A stretch of 64,000 nt of DNA from Meghimatium bilineatum (taxonomy: Eukaryota > Mollusca > Gastropoda > Stylommatophora > Philomycidae). The stretch spans positions 14,364,990-14,428,989 of the forward strand of contig CM067302.1 of NCBI GenBank assembly GCA_034231615.1, written 5' to 3'. Numbering within the stretch: the stretch's first letter is position 1; every line of letters starts with the position of its first letter. Below are positions 36,701 through 48,700 of the stretch, in pieces. The notes beneath the pieces are model-generated. The model searched no databases. It was not told the DNA's origin and saw only the letters and a program-made list of their open reading frames with translations. A program made the translations under genes and the position numbers.

Positions 36701-39700
36701 GAATTACGATGATACTCCAATTTCAACACCTAGGTAGGTCTGGCTTTCATTTTCTAGTTTCAGTTTCCCGATAGTTTACAATATAAATATAATTTTTTAT
36801 TTAGTATTGCTTGTAATGGTTATTTGTAATAATTAGTAGGCCTATATTTAAAATAGTATTCTATATTCATAATCTTAAGACTATTTATAAATTAGATATA
36901 ACCATAATAGGAATTTATGTGTTTTGAAACTTGTACCACCTTAGACTAAGGCTTAGTAAACAAGTGATCAGCTGTTCTCTGTTTACATTTTCTGTGAAGT
37001 ATAATTTCGTGATAATATGCTCTTTATCCCTTTTTTTGCAGTATATGTAAGTATAATTGCAACAATACTTGAGTGATGTTTTATACTATAATTGTACTTG
37101 TAAATAATTGGTCTCTATAAATACTATAATATTCAAAACTATTTTCTTTATATTACGTTCACAGGTGTTATGGATACAGTGACTCAGATGAGAGACCACC
37201 ATCCAAGCCACCCAATTTTTTGCCTGAGAGAGTGCCTGGACTGCAGCTATCAGAAGTTCTCACTAGGGAGGATGCCAGACAGTTTACAAGTCCTGTGGAC
37301 TTCTTTAAGCTGCTGTTTACATTTGATGTTGTAACATATATTTGTAAATATACTAATGATTATGCAAGCCAACATGGACCAAACCGTCCCACAGTATATT
37401 CTGGCTGGTACGACCTTACACCTGCAGAATTCTATAGATTCTGTGGTTTACTTATGTATGCAGGACTAATAGATCCCCCAAATGCCAACCTTTTCTGGTC
37501 AAAAAAGTCTTTGTGGAATGGGTTATGGGCTAGATCTTTTATGTTTAGGGATAGATTCAAGGCAATTTTGAGTTTTTTGAAAGTGTCTGATCCAGCCGAG
37601 GAGAAATCAACTGATAGACTGTGTAAAGTTAGGATGCTTGTAACATATATTAGAGCAAAATGTAAAAAATTATATCAGCCTAATCAGAATATTGCTATTG
37701 ATGAAAGAATGGTTAGAAATAAGGGGAGATATCCATTTAGGCAGTACATGAAGGATAAACTGACAAAGTGGGGGATAAAGTTATGGGTATTAGCTGATTC
37801 TATTAGTGGGTATACATATGATTTTGAAATTTATTTGGGAAAGAATAACAATAATACAAATGTAGGTGGGTTTGGTTTAGCACATGGGGTAGTAAAGAAT
37901 TTGATAAAACCATTAGTTAGGCAGGGGTATAGGGTTTACTTTGATAATTTTTATACTTCGGTGCAGTTACTGAAAGATTTATGGAAAGTAGGCGTACTTG
38001 CTTGTGGGACTATGTTACGCAATAGGAAAGGTTTCCATGTAGAACTGAAAAATATAAAAGAATTTGAAAAAGGTAATACAAGAGGGGCTATGAGGTGGAT
38101 GAGGAATAGGGAACAATTAATAGTACAGTGGATAGATAATAAAACAATTTCATTAATTTCGACAATCCATAAAGGAAATAAATTTACATATATAAAGAGG
38201 AGAACAAAAGTAAATGGGGTTTTTAGGGAGATTCAAGTCAGGCAGCCTAATGTTGTTTAAGATTACAATAAGTACATGAAGGGGGTAGATAAAAGCGATC
38301 AGCTGATAGGTAAATACAACTGTCTTAGGAAAACAAACAAATACTGGAAAACTATATTTTTCCATCTCATTGATATAGCTAGAGTAAATGCTTATATATT
38401 GTTTCAAGATTGTTGAAGAAAGAATCCAAATATAGAAGATTTAAAAAGACCAAATAGATATAATCAGTTAAATTTTACAGAAGAATTAGTTAGGGGATTA
38501 GGTAATTTAGGATTATATGATGATGTTCCTGTCGCAGGAAAGCCGGCTACTTTCTCGCGCCATTCAATGGATCCAGAATTTACAAGTACACAGAGAAATT
38601 GTAAACTTTGTTATAAAAATTCAAAAATTGAAAGAAAGAGTAGAGTTAGATGTAAAGTCTGTGATACATATTTATGTTTCAATAATAAGAGAAACTGCTT
38701 ATCAGAGTATCACAGAGCCTAACTATTTGTCAAATCATTATGTATACTGAACTCCTAATTTCTTTCATTCATCAGAGTTGAAATAAAATAAAATCACAAT
38801 AACATTACTATAAAAATAATAGAAACTCACCACTGTATTAATTGATCTTTAAATAATATGTATGCCATAATGTTTTCAAAATGAATGATAAGTAACTAAA
38901 GTATCCATTTTTTAAAAAAACTAAAAATATCCCAGCGCACATATACTTTTTTTTTATATGTGGGCTGTATTTACATTTCTTGCTCTATTGGTGTAAATTT
39001 CTTAATATGTTTTGCATAAATGCATTAGATACAATAAAAACTAACTTCTATATGATTTTCATTTCATATTAATTTTTTTTGTTCTTTGTCATTGTGCCAT
39101 TTATATAATTTCAGCACAATTTTGTATTTCAAATTACAAATTTAATTTTAAACTATGGACTAACCCTTTATTGAAAGATGACATTTGTGATAAGGATAGA
39201 TAGGCAATTGTATACTGAATAAATAGATGTATGATACATTCCTGTATCATTTAATTTAAATTTTTAACAATTTTTTTACTAAAATGACTCCAGAATTATT
39301 TTTTAAATGGCCAAAAAGTCATGTCTGTTAAGAGTTAATGTATGACTCAGAAACATGGACACTAAACAAGTGTTTTAGATAACAAAATTGATTCCTTTGA
39401 GATGTGGGTATATAGAAGCATAGGGAGAACATCATGGAAAGAGAAGAAAACAAAGAGGTTCTAAAACACTTAATATGAAGAAAGAATTATTAGGAGAAAT
39501 AAAAATCATATTATAAGATATACAATACTATTCACATTCTGGATTACACCTGGAGGAAGATATTTCTATATTACATCATAAGAGAAGTGTCTAAAGTGGA
39601 TAAGTGCAGTAATAAGTTTACAAAGTGAATATGTAAACAACGGTGGAGAAGATAACAAGTATGGCCATGAACAGCTAGTGGCTAGCGAGGGGAAATGGGC

Positions 39701-42700
39701 AATCCCGAGTAAACTTACTACACAGCCCTTAACCTGTGACTGACCTAGCACGTCGACAAGGGATACACAAAGTGCTCAAAAAGAAACTTAAATGGAGAGG
39801 AAGGCACATCAAGGGCAAAAGACCGTACACTCACTCTCCCCTCAACACCGAAAGGTACATGAGGACAGAAAGAAGAAGAAGAATAAAGATCAGGCAAATA
39901 CAATTTTTTAACACATTAAAAGACATGACACCGTGTTGAAGACCTTACTTGAGGGTAAAGTCAAAGGGAAGCGAACATGAGGTAGGCAGAGATAGAAGTG
40001 GGAGAGTAACATCACAAGATGAACAGGTTACAGTCTAGCAGAGTGCACCACCAAATCAAGAGATGGGATGTTGGAGGTTTGTTGCGGTGACATCACTTGA
40101 TGATGATGAACAAAGTGATTTATAAATGAATTCTGTAACAAAATGATTTATAAATGAATTCTGTAACAAAATGATTTATAAATGAATTCTGTAACAAAAT
40201 GATTTATAAATGAATTCTGTAACAAAATGATTTATAAATGAATTTTGTAACAAAGTGATTTATAAATGAACTCTGTAACAAAATGATTTATAAATGAATT
40301 CTGTAACAAAATAATTTATAAATGAATTCTGTAACAAAATGATTTATAAATGAATTCTGTAACAAAATGATTTATAAATGAATTCAGTAACAAAATGGTT
40401 TATAAATGAATGATGTAACAAAATGGTTTATAAATGAATTCTGTAACAAAATGATTTATAAATGAATTCTGTAACAAAATGATTTATAAATGAATTCAGT
40501 AACAAAATGGTTTATAAATGAATTCTCTAACAAAATGATTTATAAATGAATGATGTAACAAAATGGTTTATAAATGAATTCTGTAACAAAATGGTTTATA
40601 AATGAATTCTGTAACAAAATGATTTATAAATGAATTCTGTAACAAAATGATTTATAAATGAATTCTGTAACAAAATGATTTAGAAATGAAAGGTTTAATG
40701 TGTTGTTCGTTCTACAGGCCTTTTGGAAAACATGTTCCTTTATACTGGGACATGTCCTAGAGACAGCATTGGAGGATAAATATTATGTTGAGTTATGTAG
40801 CTTTCCACCACCAAATGGCAAGTATATATTTGAATCTGCCTTGTTTCCTTTAGAGCATAGATCAGTGATTTGTCAATCTTTGATGATATTTGTTTTCTGA
40901 CTGACTTTGTAAGCTTTATTTGTAAAACATTTATACTTTATCTTGTTAGCTGCATCAAGGGCATACCTTAACATAACTAACAATGATCGCTACAGGAATG
41001 TTTAGAAACTGGCCAGCCCATTTTGATGTTTAACACTTTGCACACTAGCAATCCAGAGCATACTTGTCCGCCATTACCAAGGGTGCACGCAAAATTTTAT
41101 ACATTGACATTCACCGTCTTTAAAAATCTATAAAATCGATCTAGCGCGAGAAAGCCTTGAAACTTTCTATGTGTTGTAACGACTGTTTGCACTTTCTGCA
41201 TGAATTTGAATGCTCCAGAGTTATTTCAAGTACAAAATGCTACTTATCATAATGCTAGGCCTAGATTTACATTAATTTCTATATAGCATACATTTCCTTC
41301 GAAATCTCCGATATTTCTTGATTAAAAACTCACCTACTGTGTCGATATCCTTATTCCCGACATTCCGCCATTTTTACAGAACATAATTTCTTGGAAACAC
41401 TATTTTTAGCACATTATTGTAATGGGTATTCCAATTTTTCTGATCTATCATAGCGCATTCGACTAGCGTCGAACTTGGTCAGCAAGGTTCTGTAACGAAA
41501 TTCGACTAGCTTCTAAATTGATCAGCAAAGTGTTAATGGTTGTAATACTTCTTTGTCTTTTTTGCTGTTCATGGTATATACAAAGTTTTCTGTAGCATCT
41601 CAATTCGAAGGCAGCAATTTTCATTGCCACTGTTTTATTAAGAGCCCAAGCGTCTCAGCTTCACAACAGGGAATACATATGTTCTTATTCTTCTTCTGCG
41701 TTCAGAATCTGTGGTCATGCTATATCGTTCTTATCATACACAGTTTTATTTTGCTACTGATAGCGTGTCAGAGATTTTTCATTAATATATAATATATCTC
41801 TCTTGTATAAATAACCACAGCCGAAGACGGATGTGTTGGGTCATTGGCGCAAATAAAACGGTGACACAACGCATTCCCATTCTCTGGACTACATCCTGCT
41901 GGGAATCTAGTAGGACAATGGTCCTGCTACAAGGGAGATCCAGCGGGAGTTTGAGAATGAACACTGAAGAAGAAGAAGTATAAATAACCAAAATGCCAGA
42001 AGATATCCGACACAGTGGAGAGTTCCACAGTAATGAAACAAATAAGTGCTAATTACTAATTGAGTTATAATGTTACGGTAGACCTATTCTAAATATAAAA
42101 TAGAAAAATGAATAAATAACTAAACAAAAGTACAAAAATGTTTTCTCCACGTTACGGCCAAAGTGGGGCCTTTTTCAAGAAACATTTAAACAAAAAAAAA
42201 CAACACAGAAATTAATCGAAATATTTAAGTCTGATCACTTAGGTATGTTCTTCTCACTGCAGAGTTTTGTGGTCTACTGTAACATTATAACTCAATTAGT
42301 AATTACCTCTCTTGTAACCGAAATATTTAAGTCTGATCACTTAGGTATGTTCTTCTCACTGCAGAGTTTTGTGGTCTACTGTAACATTATAACTCAATTA
42401 GTAATTACCTCTCTTGTAACAGGATCACTGTCGTACTAGATTTCCAACATATATGTAGTTCAGAGAATGCGTTGTGTCACTGTTTTCTTTGCACCAGTGC
42501 CCGACACATCCATCTTCAGCGGAAGTTGGTGGGGTTTGAAAGGGGAACAAAGAATAGCGACTGCAAGCCGATATATCATAAGACGTGACATAGCAGATTT
42601 TGGGTTGGATTGGCTTTCCATTCCCATATATGGTCATCTCGATATGGGAAGCAGCATAGACAAAGAAAATTGAAGCCGATTGCTTGTTGGTTGGTTGGTT

Positions 42701-45700
42701 GGTTGCTGACCCAGCGGTCCATGGGCTCACGCCCTTTGACCCAATGCCATTGTGTGATATATGCATGTGTTTGTGAGTTGTTGTTTTGTTCCATATAATG
42801 TGTTCCATTTATCTAGCCCTGGAGGGAGAAGTATTTTCCTGATGTCATTCAGCGCTGGACATTCAAAAAGGTGGTGGTCAACAGTTTCATATGGATGAGT
42901 GCACAGCCGGCACTCTAGCCGATTGCGTGTGTTTTGATAAGACTTGAAAGAGGAGCAAAGAATAGAGAGACTGTTATCTGCCATGCATGTTGCAAAATAT
43001 GCATTCTGGCCTTTCGGCCACTCCCTCAACTCGCTTGCCAGTTATGTCATCCCTGCTCATCGTTTTTAGATGTATATGTGTATGTAACCCTGATAAAGGC
43101 CTTTTGGTTGAAACGTTGATTTGTGTGTGTGTCTAGTTATTAGCAAAACTTATTACTCTATTTCAAACTTTCCTGTTGGATTTCAGTTTTGCACAGTGAG
43201 CACATTTTATTGATGTTGTAAAAAGGAAGTTTTGGGGTTGGCTGTCCCATTGAATAGAGGGTAAAAGTGACCCAGAATCAATGCTAAAGTCAGACAATGT
43301 GTCATGATGAAAGGTGCAGATATTGCAGTCAAGCTGTAAACCACAACACAACAAATTCCTTTCTTTGTCTGGATCTTGCTAGCCAGCTGGCATTTAAGAA
43401 CAAATGCAGAAGAAGAAGAGTCGCCCGTGTGTTGCTGGGGCCCGAAAGGGGAGCAAAGAATAGCAACACTTTACCTTCCATGCATGTCGTAAGAGGCGAC
43501 TAAGGAGGTTATGGGATAGAATTGGCTGTCCCATCCCATATAGGGTCAGTGACCCAAAGCCATGCTGAAGTCGGATGTGTCAGGCCGAAAAGCGCAGATA
43601 TCGCAGCAATGCTGTAAACCATGACACAACGCATTCTGTTCTCCGGACTACATCCTGTTAATCTGCAGGAGTTTGAGAATGGATGAAGAAGAAGAAGAAG
43701 AGTCCCCAACTGCTACAACACATTCTCAAATCTCAGTTTCCAATGTTACTATCAATACAATGTAACTGCGTGAAATGTAACAACAATTAGACTTACGTAA
43801 AACACAGGTTTATATAATCGCTTCAATCAGACACGACAAACTATAAGTAAAACTAGTTTCCAATGTTGAGATTTATTTATAACTACTAATATTGTTTTGT
43901 TTCTCTCTCTAGTTTCCAGTGGCAGTTTTGTCTATGACGCTGATCTTAAAGTTGGTGACAGGCCGTTCACTCAGGTATGAGAAATTCTGTCCGTCTTCGT
44001 GTTATACCCCTTAATGCTTTGCAGAGACAATGGTAGAAGAGTTCTCTGGAGACTGTCTTTTTATGTGCTTCACATATTTTTGTTTTCATTGAGTCTTTTA
44101 TTTCTGTAACCCATCTTTTGTATGGTTTGCCCGTGGCTTGTTATCCATAATTTATATTGATTGTCATCTCCTGAGAACACTTCATGTTTCCTAACGAGCG
44201 GTTTAGTTAAATTTATGTTAATTTTGCCAAATATAAAAGTGAAAAAAATGTATAATTAAAACAGACATTCACAAGCTTGGAAGAAAAGAATAAGGAATCA
44301 TTTTTAGATTGAGAACAGGCCACAACAGACTCAAAATGGGTACTGGATTAATCCGGGAAGTAAAGACTGCGAGGGAGAGGAGATGGCTACCGGCCCTCAT
44401 TTGCAGAGCCTCTGAAATGTGAGATCGCTAACATCTCACACCCCTACTGCATTAATAAATGCTACGAGTTACTTTACTTTTTTTTTTTCAACAGACACAA
44501 ACAAGACACATACCCATATATGAGATTTGGAATTCGCGATTATGACATGTGGACAATCTGCAGAAGTCAGAACTACCCACTGTACCACACACAACACACC
44601 ATATGAAGAAAGCTATGACCATCAGAAATAGTTCTCATGGATGACCATCAGAAATAGTTCTCATGGTCAAGCTCTACAACCCTGTCATTGGGCTGACAAT
44701 CGCTACAGTTCATTGAGGACATGCATACCAGCATCTGACTCTGACAAGAGAACGAGGAAAAATAATAATTTATGTTTAGCATTTTGTCTCATAAAATTAA
44801 CACAAGTTACAAAGGTGAAATATCTTGGCACCATGTTAACAATAGAAGGTAGATGTTCAAGTGAGATAAAGAGCTGAACAGCACAAGCAAAATCAGCATT
44901 CCGAAAAATGAGAACCATTTTATGCAATTGAACACCATCAATGCAGACCCGAATTTGAGTGCTGAGATGTTATATCAAGTTTATTTTTTATGGAAGTTAA
45001 GCATGGACTGTAAACACAAAAATTCAAAAGGAACTGGTGGGTACAGAGATGTGGTTTCTGAGAAGAATGATGAAAATACCATGGACAGCTAATAAAACTA
45101 ATTCAGATGTTCTCATTTATGCTTGCGTAAAAAAATCAATCATATCAAATATCAGGGGCAGGCAGTCAAAATTTCTAGGGCATGTGCTGAAAACACAGCT
45201 TGAACACTTTCGGCCTCGCACTTGATTGATTGATTGAGTTTGCCTTATGTTTGGAAGAAATTCAAGTCAAACATGCAAGTAACAGAAGACACCAAACAGC
45301 AATATGTTTCTACAACAATAAGAAGAAAATGATGGACTTATATCGAGCATTTGCTTAGAATTAATGAAAACAGATTACCTACCACTACAAGCATTAAAAT
45401 GGGTACCAGATGATAAAAGAAAAAGAGGAAGACCAAGAGAGACTCTTGCAGAACAATCATCAAAGAGGGTATCAAGACTGTGGGTCTCAAGAACATGCAA
45501 GAGTTATACACAGTAGCATCACATCGCTCAAACTGAAGAGATCTGGTTTCTGCCCTATGTGCCGTGTTCAGCGCTGAAGTAATAGATTATCATCATGTAA
45601 CATATTATTTCCAGAATGTTGTCTTTGTAGTTTATGTCCTGAACCAGACTCTATCCTGTGCCAATCTGCCTACCTCCTCCAGTGAACGCCTTCATACAGT

Positions 45701-48700
45701 CTTTGATGTAATCTGTCCCTCTCTTTCTAGGTCTACCGTTTCTTCTACTTCCCGGAATTCTTCCCTCTAATATTCATCTTTCCATGCCATTGTGTTATAT
45801 GTCCGAAATATTTCAGTTTTCTATGTAAAATTGTATTCACCAGCCATCCTTCCTCTACATTCAGCATATTCAAAACCTCACTGTTCCTTATCTTTTCTGT
45901 CCAGGAATTTCTTAACCGTTAGGCCCCTACGGTCGCAACATTGCGCCTTGCGTGTGCATCCCGTAGTGCCTGTTGTCGCAATCACGCAACATACGATATC
46001 ACTCAATTCCCGAGTACGTAACTTCACGAAGTTAAAGCTTATATGACGTAGAATTCCCGCAACACGAAGCTAGGAATACGTCACAGTTTAAAGGTCAAAT
46101 TCCTTTACTCATTACGATTGTAAGAGAGAGAAAGCCGGTTGAATATGTCAACGCATTTCTAGAGCGACTTTAGCCATTTTCGGCCGTATTTTACTATCAA
46201 ATTGAGTACCGCGTGGCATGGGTAAGTGATCGTGACTACATGTTCTAATTGTTGTTTTTTGTGTTTAATATGTTGTTATTTGATAAGAATGTGTGTGTAT
46301 TCATTAAAAAGCACAAAAATAATATGTATCAGGGGTGACACGTGTGTGCATGGACAATAATTACGCTGCGTGTCGGCATAGACCTAGTGTTGACCGGACG
46401 GACGTTATATGCAATTTCTTCACGTTTTATTAGTCTTTTTAGTTCATATTATATTAGTTTTGATATAAAACAATACATATACAATAAGTATAGGTATTTA
46501 TGAGGATTTTATCAATGTTGCCACACATTGCTCATGTATTAGGGTCGTCACGAAGATATATTTGCGATTTTGAAAATGACGTTTTGCGTTTTTCGCCAGA
46601 ATTTTCAACTTCAAAACGTGCTCACAACTGTCATATCACACATACAACAACAACAAAAAACACGATAATATTCACTATTCACTCCTTTATTTAGATGTGC
46701 AAAAATTATTTTGATATCTTTTAAAACAAAAAAGTTATGACGTTTTCAAAACACCCACCATCAATAACGCAAATTTTCCAAAAAATAAGTCAGGCCCTGG
46801 GGGAAGTTTTGTAATTTTAAGCCAGGGCTCTAAAGGTTAATATTGCCCTATAACACTTCCGTTCGAAATCTGATATTCTTATTAGTTTTATTTATTGCTC
46901 AAGTCTCACAGCCGTAAGTTGCAACTAGAAAAATGAATGATTTAAGAACTATAACTTTTGTCTCTTTATAACAGGAACATTGATGGATATTGTCTCTTTA
47001 TAACAGGAACATTGATAGATGGATGGATGGATATTGTCTCTTTCTAACAGGAACATTGATAGATATTGTCTCTTTATATAACAGGAACATTGATGGATGG
47101 ATAGATATTGTCTCTTTATATAACAGGAACATTGATGGATGGATAGATATTGTCTCTTTATATAACAGGAACATTGATGGATGGATGGATATTGTCTCTT
47201 TCTAACAGTTTATAATAGGAACATTGATAAACGACATTGTATTGTCTCTAGTCCAATAACAACCCAAAAAAATAATTACGTCCAACAACAACAAACAAAA
47301 TAATTATGTCCAACAAAAAAAAAAAATTTACGTCCAACAACAAATAATAAAAAACCATATTCTTTTTTTTTGTAAACTTTAGACAGAGCTCAACTGTTTC
47401 AGTAGAATTGGTCTACGTCTGAGCTATGAAGAGCTCAAGTTTGAGAGACTAGATGTCCCAGTTTCTCTGGTCCATGAGATGTTTGCTGACAATAGGTTTA
47501 AGAGATTGCAGGTTTCAGCAATTGCAGACAAGTCTAAATCTGGCTCATCTGTGACTGTCTACAGAATGGGAGATCACATTGATATGAGCTCTGGTCCATT
47601 TATCTCAAATACTTCACAGATTGGAAGATATTCTGTGTGTGCAGTAAGTACTTTTGCTTTCTTTGTCCAACTGTGTGTGCAGTAAGTACTTTTGCTTTCT
47701 TTGTCCACCTGTGTCTTGCCAGGGTGTGAAAATATAGGAAAGAACAGTGACACTGTTAATTGCCATGTATCCCTCTGAAGACGGTTGTGTCGGGCTGTTG
47801 GCGTAAATATAATGACAATGGATTTTCATTTTCTGGACTATATTCTTTTGGAAATCTAGTAGGATCATTGCATTGTTACGAGAGATACAGCATAAGTTTG
47901 AGAATGAATGTTGAGGAACTGCCATGCATGTTGTAAGTGGTGACTAAAGAGGTTTTGTAGTGGAGTTGGCTATCCCATCCCATAGAAGGTCAATGTGATC
48001 TAGAAACCATGCTGAAATCGATTTGTTAGACTGAAACGCACAGATATTGCAGCCGAGCTGTAAACCATGAAAGTACATTCCGTGCTCTGAAGTACATCCT
48101 GTTAATATGCAGGAGTTTGAGAACAAACACAGAAATTTCTTTTGTCTTCTTCTCTGTTCCATGTTTCCTGTCTCTGATTTCTGTTCTGTGCCTCCTGCCT
48201 CAGACTTCAGTATTTATTTCAGGAGTAAAATCAACCTGCTGTTCATTGATTAATGATTTTCTGAACTGATGTCATCAGCCGAAGATGGATGTTTCAGGTA
48301 ATTGGCACAAATAAAATGACAACACAACACATTTCAATTCACTGGATTACATCCTGCTGGAAATCTAGTAGGACTGTGGTCATGCTTCAATAGAGACCCA
48401 GTGCGATTTTGAGAATAAGTGATGACGAAAAAGAACTGATGTCATCAGCCGAAGACGGATGTTTCAGGTAATTGGCACAAATAAAATTACAACACAACAC
48501 ATTTCAATTCACTGGATTACATCCTGCTGGAAATCTAGTAGGACTGTGGTCATGCTTCAATAGAGACCCAGTGCGATTTTGAGAATAAGTGATGAAGAAA
48601 AAGAACTGATGTCATCAGCCGAAGACGGATGTGTCAGGTAATTGGCACAAATAAAATTACAACACAACACATTTCAATTCACTGGATTACATCCTGCTGG

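Larger units (their letters stand above)
36085..40106 (+). mobile_element. LINE family Y fragment interrupted by piggyBac and a SINE
   Basis: The left stub AATTATAAAATGCCACATCT (36085 on) and the right part starting TGTATGACTCAGAAACATGG (39339 on) join exactly as in the uninterrupted relative (minus strand of 25530-25600). The right part reads through the KELL.EIK region and, after another insertion, RQIQFF, then ends with CACTTGATGATGATGAAC. 5'-truncated and inactive. Confidence 0.85.
32980..40717 (+). other. MRPL39 intron 3 (7.7 kb, nested mobile elements)
   Basis: GTAAGT...CTACAG. In order it contains a minus-strand LINE end, short arrays, RNase H LINE remnants, a 32-bp array, a LINE fragment split by piggyBac and by a SINE, and a 28-bp array. 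Confidence 0.88.

Noticed and set aside
38517-38750. 77-codon + strand ORF in the 3' part of the transposase
   Set aside because: Different frame from the transposase zinc motif (NCKLCY...RCKVC), which is the real one.
40818-40830. GT donor (GTATAT) four bases after the GC donor of exon 4
   Set aside because: It changes the frame and gives a stop soon after entering exon 5.
42727-43029. 100-codon reverse ORF as one protein
   Set aside because: Only its C-terminal two thirds is LINE; the N-terminal part is translated SINE-A head in reverse.
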